A stretch of 64,000 nt of DNA from Delphinus delphis. Taxonomy: Eukaryota; Chordata; Mammalia; Artiodactyla; Delphinidae. The notes under the pieces were generated by a model that was not told the origin of the DNA, did no database searches, and worked only from the letters and a program-made list of their open reading frames with translations. The translations under genes were made by a program, and so were the position numbers. Below are positions 11,105-22,289 of the stretch, one piece after another (within the stretch, counting starts at the first letter, position 1; every line of letters starts with the position of its first letter). The DNA lies in contig NC_082698.1 of assembly GCF_949987515.2 (NCBI RefSeq), positions 3,443,455-3,507,454 on the forward strand. Reading direction: 5' to 3'.

Positions 11105-13150
11105 TACAATACCAACAAGTTTTTCAGGCATTTAAGGAGTACTAAAATTACTCACTGTTTTTAGCTGTTTTCAATGGAAATATGTGACACTAGAAATGGG
11201 CAGTTCTGTTTTTTGTCAGTAATTATTTCCTCATATTTACTTGAGTGTTGTGGTTTTTTAAAAATTATTTTTCTAACTCCTTGAATTGAATGTTTAGCTA
11301 ATTTACTTTTAGTCTTTCTTATTTTCTGAAAATCCATTAAAGCTCTATATTTTCCTCTGAGGACTGCTTTGCCTGTGCTCTTGGGTTTCAACATGGAATA
11401 CTCTCATTAAACAGTTTTAATTTCAGTTTTTATTTTCCCTTGCATTCACAAGTTACTCAGAGGTTCTGGTCCACGTTTTTGTGTAGTGATGTTTTAGGGC
11501 CTTTCTTTGGTTATTGCTTTCTAGTTTTATTGCTTTGGATTCAGAGAATGTGGTCCCTGTGATTTCTACTTTTGTGGAATCTACTGAATTTTCTTTAAGC
11601 ACTAAAACTAGGGCAAAATTTTAAAATAAATATTCCACAAGTGTTTGAAAAATGTATGGATTCTCTATTTGTTGTGGGCAAAGCTCTCTTTATGCCTTTT
11701 CGAGCATGCTTTTAAGTTGATATTTTAATCTCCTGTCTATTCATTTTTCACTTTGTAATTTTTAAGAGGTACCTTAAAATCTCCCTCTGTTTCTGTGAAC
11801 AAGCCAGTTTTTTCTGTTTTTTTTAATATATTTCGTATATTCTGTTATAGATATATATATACTGTTTTCTACATTCTGTGTTATATATATGTATATATAC
11901 ACACACATATTATATACATATATACTGTTATCTACATTCTGTGTTATATATATGTGTGTGTACCCACACACGTATATGTTATATACATATATACTCTTCT
12001 GTGTATTCTGATGTTACGTTCAATGTGTGGGAGTTTATACTATTAACCAAAAGGACTGTGATTTTATATAAAATATAATTTCTTGTCTTAAATATCCTTT
12101 CTGTCTTGATCGTTTGGGTCTAGTATTAAATTGCAGCTTCCTCAAATATGACTAGACACTCTTATGATCTCGATTCCTCCACCTCCTATACTTTGTTGCT
12201 GTAATTTAGAATTTTAGGTTCATATTAATTGTTATTAGCATTTTGCTTTTACTTTTTCAAAACCATACCATCTATGGCTATATTATAAAAATAATTCTTT
12301 TCTAAAATTGTAACATTTTGGTTATTTTTCTCACTGTTATATCTTATATCCAGTATCTTCATCTTTATTAGATTCATTTTTCAAAGTTTGCAGCGTAAAT
12401 GTTCAAGTAACTCTTCTAAAAAGTTGGGAAAGTGTCCCAGTTGCCTAACGTAAGTATCTCTATTTTGCCTTACACATGACTGACATTTAGGCTAGGTATG
12501 AAATGCTAGGTACAAAATTCTTATTCCTTGTCCTTGAAACATTGCTTTGTTACCTTCTCAGGCCTTTATTGAAAATGAGACAGCTGATGCCAACTTGATT
12601 TTTTGCTTCTTGTGGATAACCTGCTCTTTTCTTTCTGGACACTTTTAGGGTAAATCTAGGAATGGGTCATTTTTCATTCTTTTTGTACAGCTCTTGGTAA
12701 ATGCTCTCAATAAGGCAAAACAAAAGAAAAAATCCCCCAAACTGAAGACACTTTTCAACACAGGGGGAATTACTTCATTAACACTTTGCTTATTTTTTCC
12801 CTTCCAACATCTTTGTTTTCCCTTGAAAACCCTATTAGACAGACATTGGAGCTTCTGAGTCAGTCCTGGCCCTCTTTTAAATTTCCTCTCATATGTTTCC
12901 CCTCTGTCCTTTTGGACTGAGTTTTGAGATACCCTCTTAACCTTCCACTTTCCTAATCTGATATTCAGCTTTGCCTAATTATTCTTTTTTTTGAGTTTTT
13001 CATCCTGGAAATCATATTTTTAATATCCACAAATTTTATTAGATCCTATTTTAAATTAATAGGTATTCTTTCATATTCTTTTAAGCTCATTCATTTGACA
13101 TATTTTAACTTTTTCTTCTGCTCTCATTCTTATTCTCTTCTCACTCCTCT
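11105..13150 (-). mobile_element. Older L1M mosaic, antisense
   Basis: The plus strand is T-rich and follows the antisense of older L1 ORF2. Examples are the region near 11520-11600 (TTCAGAGAATGTGGTCCCTG), the region near 11690-11780, and the region near 12480-12640 (GGCTAGGTATGAAATGC, TTACCTTCTCAGGCC, then ATTGAAAATGAGACAGCTGA). Divergence is high and there are several indels. A 63-bp tandem expansion (11851-12012) interrupts it. Subfamily and exact number of insertions are uncertain. Confidence 0.55.
11851..12012. repeat. 63-bp AT-rich tandem repeat
   Basis: The block ACTGTT(T/A)TCTACATTCTGTG followed by alternating TA/CA sequence occurs at 11861 and again at 11924, exactly 63 bases on. 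A third, degenerate start (ACTCTTCTGTGTATTCTG) lies at about 11993. The unit contains alternating purine-pyrimidine stretches that can form cruciforms or hairpins. It sits within old L1 sequence. Confidence 0.85.
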
Positions 13151-14735
13151 GTGAGTGGAACTGTTCTTTCATGCTGCTTCCCCCAATGTGTGATGGTACT
13201 TAATTATTCATTTCCTATATGAGATTGTAAGCCAAAGGGTATTGATGGCTGTGCTGTGTTACCCGTGTCACCTTGGCAGTGAATGCAAATTCTGATCTTA
13301 GAAGCCCTGGCTCTGGGCAGCTTAGGAAGTCCAAAAGGTGCACATTTCAAAAGGGAAGAAACAGACGCAGCCAGTTCTCTGAAAGGCTAGACTCAGATCT
13401 TGTGCCCTGTCCTCCCCAACCCCCATCCTACCATTTAATGCAAGTCACAGGCCACCCAGATTGGATGAGGGAGGTGCCCACACAAGGACGTGAACACTGG
13501 GAGGTGTGGCTCGTCACAGTACTTTGGGGACTAGCCTTTAAATAATTTGTAGGCTGAACCGTCCATGGCCTGATCTTTTTACTCCTCTGATCTTGGGGTG
13601 TTATGGGGGTTCTCCTGGAAAGCTTACTTTCATGAAGGCCCTCTTTTTTGTCTGTTTGGAATTGTTGGCACTCTAACTTATTGGGATTTGCCATTGATCA
13701 ATTTCCATGTGCTCTGTAACCTCCAGAATTTCTTCTCTGTTTTGATCTATTGAGGGGTACAGTTCTAGTACTATAATGAATTAAAAAATATTCTCTTAGT
13801 GATTTAAACTGGGTTTGGATAGGGATGAGAGAATAATATGTCTTCAGTCAGCCATAGTAATCGGAATCCTGTTTTCTAACTTTTAAATTAAGAGCATCTA
13901 TTCTGCTAGTAAATCAGAAATACAGAACAAGTTCTAAGACATATTTTCCCCCTTATACTTCGTGCCATTACATTATTTTATCTTTTTAAAGGAAAACAAT
14001 TGAGTTTTTGCCTTTTAATCCATTTCTTTGTATATTTTTCCCTAAAATTTGCCTGTAAATTAGTCAATTTAATTTTTTATTGTCGCCTGTCTCCCTTCCA
14101 TCATTAATTTTCATTAACTCTTGAGTGGCTTTGTCTTCCTTCTAGATGCTTGAAGACAAAGGTTATGAACACCCATGAACAGAGTATCCGGTTTTGAGAA
14201 GTCAGATTGCGTGTTTGGCTTCCTTTATAATGTGTGTGTGCGCATGTGTGTTTGGAAGCTTTTGCAACGGGAGAGTTTTTCTTGGTGCCTAAACCACAAA
14301 AATTGATGATTGAATAGATTTTTATCATCCTTGCAGAGTAATGTTTTATGTACGTGTAAGATAAATTGACTAATTCTCACAGAAAAATGAAACTTTTCTA
14401 TTTTATTTTTGTGAGCCAAGTTAGCACGAAATTCTAACTTTTCTTTTTGGTAAAGATTTTATCAAACCTCAGCCTAGCAAAAAGTGAGTGGAAGTGTATC
14501 TCTATCTAGGAATCTTGGTAAAGCAACACCATCCCTAGATAATGATGATGTCAAAGTATTGAAAGTGTATTCAGATCGATGCTTCTGTGTCTGGGCTGCC
14601 CAAATGAAGGCTAGTGTAAATTTATGTCACCAACCACAGCAGGCCCTCAGAGCCGCAGGACAGTCACAGTGTGGGTCTCTCCTGATGCTCCCAAACCACA
14701 GTTTGAAATGTTCTCCACTTTTCTCAACTTGTCTT
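13150..14735. other. Mixed DNA, possible decayed repeats, no gene
   Basis: The segment at about 13190-13570 has a different, more GC-balanced composition than its T-rich flanks, and its edges look like an old insertion, but I cannot name the family. Frames here (88-90 codons on either strand) have no recognisable motif. From 13.7 to 14.7 kb the sequence is AT-rich with no named element. Confidence 0.35.
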
Positions 14736-14739
14736 TTTC

Positions 14740-14951
14740 TTATTGACTAATAAAATCTCTCTATATTAAGAACTTGATCATGTTATTTGCAATCTTTTCC
14801 CAGATTTATTTGCCTTCTATTTTAAAAAGGTGTTTTAAATTATCACAGCAATCCATATTTTCTTTGCGTTTTTCCCCCATTGTTTTCGTGTTTTCTCATT
14901 TATTCATTTATTTGGAAAGACAGACATGATTCTCCCTTCATGGAATTTACA

Positions 14952-15005
<54 letters not shown>

Positions 15006-15850
15006 TTATAGTGTTACTTAAATTTTTTTGCATTTTTTTAGTATTTTCTCAGTGAGTTAATTTAAACCCATCTGGAATTTATTTTGTTATATCATATGAG
15101 GTGTGCCTATAACTTATGTCAATTTTTTTTACACATTTGGGCATTTTTTCTGACCCTATTTATTAAATGTCTCTTTCCCATGGTTTTTAATTTTCCCTTT
15201 TAAATGAAAAAGTCATTAGTTAAATGAGTCTTTCTGACAGGGAGAATTTCCCCACATTGTTCTTCTTCTCCCCCAGTAATTTCTTACCGCTTCTTTGTTA
15301 TTTATTTTTGATATAAATTTTAGAATGATTCTGTCGGGAGCCGTAACAATATTCACTGGGATTACGACTGCATTTGTCCTCTTTTAAATTAATTGGGGAA
15401 AATATCCATCTTTATTGTATTCAGTCTTCCCATCAATGACCATGATCTATTTCTATAAAATGTTTTAATGTCTCTCAGGAAATACTTGTGGTTTTCCTGT
15501 TGCAAATTCTGTACAATTCTTGTCGGGATTTGTCTTTGAATTTTATATTTTTGTTTGCTATTAGGAAATTAATTTTCTTCCATTCTGTTTTCTAATAACT
15601 TAGGGATTAATTCTTCTATATTTAACTTGTTTCAGGCTACTTTACTTAAACCTTGAATTAATTCTAAGGGTTTCTATGTATGTGGTATATTTCTTGCAAA
15701 GAATTTTGTCATTTCATTTATAATAGTTCATTTTTTTAATATTTCACATGTCACTGCATTGGGAAAATCTATCAGAACAATGTTCAAAAACCATAGTGAT
15801 AATAGACATCTTTGCTCTATTTCCAGTTTTAACAGGAATAACATCAATAT
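14740..15850 (-). mobile_element. L1M relic, antisense
   Basis: The plus strand reads as the antisense of an old L1 ORF2. Recognisable landmarks are ACCCATCTGGAATTTATTTTG (about 15067), the ATTTTAGAATGATTCTGTCG stretch near 15317, CTTCCCATCAATGACCATGA near 15425 and TAGTGATAATAGACATCTTT near 15794. An (AT)n tract lies inside it. The coding sequence is thoroughly broken. Confidence 0.65.
14954..15007. repeat. (AT)n microsatellite
   Basis: A run of AT dinucleotides, interrupted once by a G near 14990, inside an L1M relic. Confidence 0.95.
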
Positions 15851-15854
15851 TTTT

Positions 15855-18600
15855 GCATAGCTTCAGTTTTATCATCTAAAATGACGATGATAATGTCTAC
15901 CTTTGTTCACATGGTTAAGAAGCAGAAATAAGGAAATGACTGTCAAACAATATGTAAATATAAGGTGGTAATGTGATTTATTTCTAAGATAGACTAGATT
16001 AATAGCCTTAACAGTGTGAGACTCAGAAGGCATTCGTTTCTCTAGAAACCACCCATTTCCTGTTTTCACAGATAAACTAAAGACTAACACTGACTTCCCA
16101 GATAGAGTTCTTTCCTTCCCTGTTAACTGTTTACAAGTGGTGGAGTCCTTCTTAGGTGGGCACAGAAAACCAGCATGAGAGCTTATTAAAACATCCACTG
16201 GTCTTGTCCAAATTCAAGTTCACCTTAGATTCCAAGCCCAATCATCTTTGGGATGCCTGTTCTACTTGGTGGTAACAACAAAAGGAGTGACTTCGGATCT
16301 TATCCCGTGTTCAGTTTCTGCAGAGCGGTTTCTGTCTTTGAAATTGACAGTTGGGAAATTGGGGTTGCACAGGAGTGAATCCGCTGTCTCCACCCTATTT
16401 CATGCGGGGGGAGATCCTGGAAGGAGATGCTGTGTGGCTGTAACTGACCTTCCCTGTTTATTTCATCTGTACAGGCACCACGCCCAGGGTGGAGGCTACC
16501 CTGCTCTACCAAGTGAACCATCACAGTGGAGGTGGGTGGGCAGTGCGTCCTCCTGGGACCCACTCACACCTAGAATCCATCCATGGGCAACTGAACTGTT
16601 CGCTGGAATTGCCTGCAACTTCCCCTGTGATTAGGCTTCTAAGCTACTAGTTAGATTGCTGTGCTCTTCTTAATGTGGTTTTTCAGCAACTCAACATATT
16701 TGTTCTTAAGCAATTTAGACACCAGTCGGTGTTTGTAAAGACAATATTTCCAGGAAAAGTCTCTGGAGAGGCATGTAGTGTGCGACCATTTCATGATAAA
16801 GTGGGAATGGTGGCCATCAAGAGCTCATGCCTTTGCTTCCCTGCCACCATTGCAATCTCGTCGGATGCCACTTTCCACGTTGGTAAGTGGGTTGCTCTCT
16901 GCTTAAAAATGACGACCTGGCTCCCCTACTTCTTAGTGGAGCCAGTAAAGCTGGTGACAGTAAAAAGAAACAATGCATAATGTTCATGATACTGCTGTGT
17001 GGGAGTCTGCTTAAGACTTGGGCCCTAAATGGTTTTTAATCCCAGGATGCACTGATTGTGCTAATGTGAGAGAGGCCATCCGGCTGTTATAAAATCATTG
17101 CCGATATGAGCAGAATAAAAAATGGTTAAAGGGATCTTGTTACAGCTTCTGTTTATTCCACAAGGGCTTGAGGAAAGCAAAGAGGCAATGATTCTGTTTG
17201 GGTCTTGTTCTTGAAAGATGACCTTTTACGTAGGTAAGTCAAAAGTTTAAAGAAGTAAACAGCTTAAATACAGCCAGTTTTAGTAATTTTTCCATTGTTT
17301 GACTTAACTGCTTCATAACGTGATACAAAAACAACCTGCGGTACCTGACCAAGGACAAAGAATCCTTAAGATAAAAAAGCTGTAAAACCTTCTGAGGGCT
17401 CGTCTCTAAAATATCATTTTGATTTTGGGTCTAGAGAAGGGCTCTACATCTCAAATTACAATAAATCTCTAAAAGTCCGATAGTGATTTATGCCTGCTTG
17501 TGCTATAATGGACAACATTGCGCCATCCCACGAAGTTATGATTAAGGAATTGGGGGAAGAGAGTGAGCGTCATTCTGGACTTCATTTTGGCACCTTGCAG
17601 AGCTCAGTGTTACCACAATTATTGGTTTTCTGAAATATGTCCCTATGCATTATTCTGATCAGATTACTTGCGTTGCACAATCCTCTGGTGAATAACAGGA
17701 CAATAGCGCAAAATAAATCTCTCTCTGAAATTTAATCTCCGTGTCTGTACACTGTTAAGAGGAACATCTACAGTCCTCCGATAAGGAGCTGTATATCTTC
17801 CCTAACTGAGCTGGGGTTTGTTCTTCAATTATCTGCAATGGAAATTCACAAACAGGCAAATGACCGCATGGCTGATGTTTATGTTACGAACACGGTGTTG
17901 AAACATAGCTGATGTTCTCACAAGCCCCGTGTGATGAAATTCTAATTTCTTTTGTAAAAATGCCACGGCAGATCGGGTTGGATGGTTGTCCCCAGTGCGT
18001 TACCCTTTCACCTCCAAGAAGTTTCTGGGCTAATTCTTTGAAAATCTTCCTCCCCAGGGAGGGGTGGCTGTGTACGTGGGACCATCCCTTAAAATTTTGC
18101 ACCTTTTCCTTTGAAGCTCTGTGAGGCTCCCCTCATTTAAAGGGGATAAACTGTTTTGTCTTTAGTTGTAGAATTCCTCCCAGGGAGTGGAGGGTGCGCC
18201 AATCGGGAAAACACAGGATACTTGTGCCCTGTGACCCTGCCTCTTGTTTCTTGAGCTGGGGGGCATGTTCTTGCTGAAATGAGTGATGGGAGTGGGAGAG
18301 GTCTGGCACACACCCTGTAAAAATAGGACCTGTGCTCCCAGCTGAAGCCCTGGGAGCAGTCTGCTTCCTATGCACCGCTGTATCACAGCCAGAACCAATG
18401 CTGTGGGCCTGGGCCAATAGCAAGGCAGGAGCACAGCTCTCGTTGCCCCTTGTTGATGAGGAAACATCACATCTTGAAGTCATTTTTTCCTCTCTTTCTA
18501 GAAATCCTATTGTCAGAATGTTACCAGACCTGATTTGGGTGTGGACCTCTTGGAACAGACTCATATCCTGGGGAAGTATCCAGGAAATGTTTATTCTTTA
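15855..18600. other. Repeat-poor unique DNA
   Basis: I recognise no interspersed element in this 2.7-kb stretch. It holds open frames up to 143 codons (minus strand, 18133-18564) without family resemblance. A short interval at 16475-16531 is flanked by splice-like signals, and the AT-rich stretch at about 17280-17760 looks constrained in composition. Both are discussed as findings. No gene can be called. Confidence 0.5.
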
Positions 18601-18604
18601 TTTC

Positions 18605-19000
18605 AAAATTAGTTTTTGAAAAAAAATTATAAAAGAAAGACACGTTCACTATAAAAGGAAGCAAAGAGTACAAAATAGGCTAAATTAAAAGTGCGCCCCC
18701 TGCCCCCTGCCACCAGCCCACTTCCCATGTGTCTGGGTCCTCTCCCCCGAGGGTGCGTGACAAGGACTTTCTTCTATCCTGTCACAAGCGTGTGCAGGGC
18801 ACGTACACAAGAGGAACCGCATTTTACATACCCTGTGCCTTCTTGTTCTCACCTGATATATCCCGGACAATTTTTTTTTCATATCTACACGTACCTTCAA
18901 GCTGATGGAAATGAATCCTGCTTAGTATTCCAGAAACAACTTTAATTTGTCCTCTACTCATAGATGTTGAAGCTGTTTCCAGTCTTCCTCCTTTACAGAC
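18605..19000 (-). mobile_element. L1M (L1ME-like) relic, antisense, part 1
   Basis: The series CCCCTGCCACCAGCCCACTT, then a GAGGAACCGCATTTTACATA-like stretch, then TTGAAGCTGTTTCCAGTCTT is the antisense of the 3' UTR and ORF2 end of an old L1M element. In that family a C-rich segment precedes a 'TTGCTTTTTCACTTAA' equivalent and the 'GTTGTTTCCAATCTTT' equivalent. The element appears to continue beyond the MIR and microsatellite that follow. Confidence 0.6.
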
Positions 19001-19044
19001 AAAAGGAAAGCAAGAAAAAGGATAGTGCTTTAGACCAAGTTTGG

Positions 19045-19222
19045 TATAAAAAAGACTCAGTTCAAATCCTAACTTTATCACCCTCCGGCCATGCCACCCA
19101 TCTCCTGTAAGCCAGTCTCCTCATCTGTAAAATTGGAGTAAAAGACACCCATGTCACGCAGTTGTTGTGAAAATTAAAATAACTCACGTAGAGAGCAAAG
19201 ACCAGGGCATTGAGTACAGAAA
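19045..19222 (+). repeat. MIR SINE
   Basis: The order GTTCAAATCCTAACTTTATC, then AGTCTCCTCATCTGTAAAAT, then TTGTTGTGAAAATTAAAAT is the classic internal MIR core in forward orientation. The first segment corresponds to the tRNA-derived B-box region. It is an ancient, inactive SINE and separates the two parts of an L1M relic. Confidence 0.85.
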
Positions 19223-19255
19223 GCTTTCTCTGTATCTCATCTGGAATAAACACGC

Positions 19256-19355
<100 letters not shown>

Positions 19356-19392
19356 CAGAGAGAATCTTTGTGAGATTCTATGAAGTGAGTGC

Positions 19393-19900
19393 ATGGTAAG
19401 ATTCAGTCTCCCTTGTGGAATTGCTGGGTCAAAGCCCAGGTGCGTTTTAAATTTGGGGGACTGTTGCCACATCGCCCTTCTCAAAGGAGCACCAAGTCCA
19501 GCTATTACTAGGAAGTACCAGTGCCTCTTTCCCATACTACTGCCAGAACTGGATGATTCACAGGCTGGTAAGCCTTTGCAAATCTGTAAGTAAAAATGGT
19601 ACTTTTTGCTATGATGTGCATTTCTTGACTTATGGTTGTTTCATACTTTTGTGGTGTTTCTTCTCTCGACAGCCCATCCATATTTGTGGACATTTTCCTT
19701 TTGGGTTGATGAAATTTAAACAAACAAACAAGATGTGTTTGTTCTTCTTACATTCTGGAAAACCCCCTTTCACCCGTCATAGGTTTTGTGTGCATTTCCC
19801 CCAGATTTTCATTTCTTTACTTAGTATATGGAAATTTACTTAGTATATGGAAATTTTGCTTCAATGAATTTGACAAATTTTATTTAGGCATCACCATCAG
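19393..19900 (-). mobile_element. L1M relic, antisense, part 2
   Basis: GGAATTGCTGGGTCAAAGCC, followed by a GTTGCCACATCGCCCTTCTC stretch and a CAGTGCCTCTTTCCCATAC-like motif, is the antisense of old L1 ORF2. It continues the order started at 18605-19000. The two parts therefore look like one insertion split by the MIR-bearing and microsatellite segment, or assembled from related insertions. Confidence 0.6.
19816..19853. repeat. Perfect 19-bp tandem duplication
   Basis: The unit TTTACTTAGTATATGGAAA occurs twice head to tail without mismatch. The lack of divergence indicates a recent event. Confidence 0.95.
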
Positions 19901-19999
19901 TCTTCTTTATTTTATCTGGGTTTGGGGGCACAGTTATAACCACTTAGCTATTTCTGGCTTATTAGGAAAATCCATGCTTCTTTTAGAACTATCACGCTT

Positions 20000-20160
20000 C
20001 CATTGAGAAAGTTAAGTATTGTAGGTCTCTGGAACATATTCATTCTATTCATGTTCATCCTAACTGAAACTTTACCTCCACTGAATATCTCCCCGTTTCC
20101 ACTCTCCTCCCAGGCCCTGACAACCACCATTCTACTCTCTAGTTAACAAATCAGTATTGT
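20000..20160 (-). mobile_element. L1M 3' UTR fragment, antisense
   Basis: TCTCCCCGTTTCCACTCTCC followed by CCCTGACAACCACCATTCTA is the antisense of the conserved L1M 3' UTR block ('CCCCTGGCAACCACTAATCT' equivalent). It abuts an L1M 3' end in the opposite orientation. Confidence 0.6.
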
Positions 20161-20161
20161 C

Positions 20162-20428
20162 CACCTATAAATTGGTTAAGAGGGTGAATCTCATGTTGTG
20201 TTCTTACTACATATAGCCCCTGTAGTCAAACCAAACCAAACCAACAATAACAAAACCCAAAGGGGCAAGAGGAAGCTTTTGCAGGTGGTGGATATGTTTA
20301 GTGCTCTAATCGTGGTGATGGTTACACAGGTGTACGCGTATGTTCAAGCTCATCAAATTGAATACATTAAGTATGTCCAAGTTTTTGTGTATAGCAATTA
20401 TATCTCAATAAAGCTCACACACACATGA
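20162..20428 (+). mobile_element. L1M 3' terminal fragment
   Basis: GGTGATGGTTACACAGGTGT, then ATTGAATACATTAAG, then AATTATATCTCAATAAAGCT is the forward 3' terminus of old L1M elements, ending in a polyadenylation-like AATAAA at about 20408. The orientation is opposite to its left neighbour. Confidence 0.7.
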
Positions 20429-20444
20429 GTATTTGGCCCAAGTG

Positions 20445-21735
20445 AAGTTAATTTTGGTGTAAAGTGTTGAAGTAGGGATTCATTTTCCCTTTCCCGAAAT
20501 TGCTAGTCAGTCGTCCTGACACAATTTGTTGACCTGTCCATCCTTCTCCACTGTTTGAATGGTAGCATTAGAACATAAACATTTCCATATGTTTTATTCA
20601 TTTTTGGAGACTCTATTCTGTTGCCTGGATTTACATAACCATTTTTATTTCTGTATCATATTGCCTTTTTTTTTTTAAAGTTAATCATGCAGGGAAATTG
20701 ATTTTTTTTCTTTTAGTTCTAGTAGCTTCTTTTTCATTTTTCTTTTTAGTTCTATTTATTTTCTTTTAGTTCTACAGTTCTGTGAATTTTAGCACACGGT
20801 GTATGTATTAAACTGCTTTAACTAACGTAGCTTTATCATATGTTTGTTAATGCAATTACTCTTCTCGTACGAAAGTTGTTGGCTCTTTCCATATGACCAT
20901 TTTAGATTTTGGCCAATTAAAAAAAAATTCCTGACTTTTAAAATCTGTGAATTTTAGGAGAATTGATGTCTTTTCACTATGGAGGTATGTCCTTCTACTT
21001 ACTTAAGGCTTTTTTTATGTCCCTTCATTTAGTTAAATGTGTTTCCAATGTGCTTCTGTTTGCTTCTTACGTTTATACCTAAGACTCTCATCTGATTTCT
21101 TGCTCTTGTGAATGAGAAATCCCCTTCCAGTACATTTTGAAATCTATTTATTATAAAGAAAAGTTATTGATTTTTCAATAACAATTTCATGACCAACAAT
21201 ATGAGTAATATTTTATTATTTCTGGTAGTTTTTTGGTATCTTGACTTTTTTTTTCTGGAGATACACTATATTCTCTGCTTTCCTAATTTGCGTTATCTTT
21301 GCACGCTCTTCCTCCCACCTGTGTTTGGTTCATTCTCTTCTTATCCAAGTTCTTGAGTTGGAGATTTAGAGTATTTTTCTTCAGCTTTTTAATACGCGGT
21401 CAAGGCTGTCTTTTTTTCTCCCAATACTGCTGTAGCTATATCCCCAATGATTTCATGTGTTGTTTCTTATTGGTGAGTTTTAAATATTTTTATTTTTATA
21501 GTTTATAATAAACAATATACTAAGTAGTAATAAGTAAGTAAACATTTATAATTACAATTTCTTTTGACTTTTTCTTTCTCATTCTTTGCCTTCTGTTTGG
21601 TTTTTTAAGTTTTTTCCTCTGCTCTCTTGGTTTGTAAACATTCTGTTACTTTGATGACTACTTCATTTTTTAACCTGTATATTTCTGTCCTCCTCTAGAA
21701 AAATACAAGGACTTAAGAAGACGTTAGTCATTTCT
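20445..21735 (-). mobile_element. L1M relic, antisense (diverged)
   Basis: The T-rich plus strand includes CACAATTTGTTGACCTGTCC near 20521 (equivalent to the antisense 'CACCATTTGTTGAAGAGACT') and later segments such as GTATGTCCTTCTACTTACTT. Match quality is low, and this may be several old insertions. Confidence 0.45.
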
Positions 21736-21799
21736 TATGTTGAATGAGTAACACTGGCCTCCAAAATGTCACCATAAAGTATTATGTTGCCTTTTGGGG

Positions 21800-21843
21800 G
21801 TGTGTGTGTGTGTGTGTGGACATGTGCATGTGTGTGTGTGTGC
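21800..21843. repeat. (TG)n microsatellite, interrupted
   Basis: Two TG runs are separated by a short GGACATGTGCA interruption. Confidence 0.95.
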
Positions 21844-22019
21844 ACATTTGCACCATTTAAGGATGAATCTAACCTATTAAGTCTTTTTTTAAATCAGAAA
21901 AGAACTTTCAATTTTATAAACTTTCTTCATGAATCTGTTTCTCACATTCTTGTCTTTGATCTACTGATCAAAGATGAACAGATTTTCTTGTGTCAAATCA
22001 TCTAAATGGTAATTGAAAT

Positions 22020-22245
22020 CACATCTATTCTTTATTCATTTTTGCAAAACATACTTCCTGGCCATCACTCATGTGCTGTTCTAGGCAACAAGGATGAGGA
22101 AGGAAGACCATCACCCTCTCCCAGCTTGCTTTTGTACATGTCACAGACAAGAAGCCACAACTAAGCAAGATGTTTGACAATTCACCGAGGTCAATAGCAC
22201 TTTGAAGGAAGTGAAGAGGGGAACGTGACGGAGACTCAGGCATTG
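22020..22245 (-). repeat. L2 3' end relic, antisense
   Basis: The order TTTATTCATTTTTGCAAAAC, then CACTCATGTGCTGTTCTAGG, then ACAAGGATGAGGAAGGAAGA, then CACTTTGAAGGAAGTGAAGA is the antisense of the L2 3' end. In L2 this order reads 'TTCAACAAATATTTATTGAG', 'TGTGCCAGGCACTGTTCTAGG', 'ATACAGCAGTGAACAAGAC' and 'GCTATGAAGGAAATAAA'. Confidence 0.7.
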
Positions 22246-22289
22246 CTGAGAGCATCTTGAGGCTGTGAGTGTTCAGCGCGAGGTGAAGG

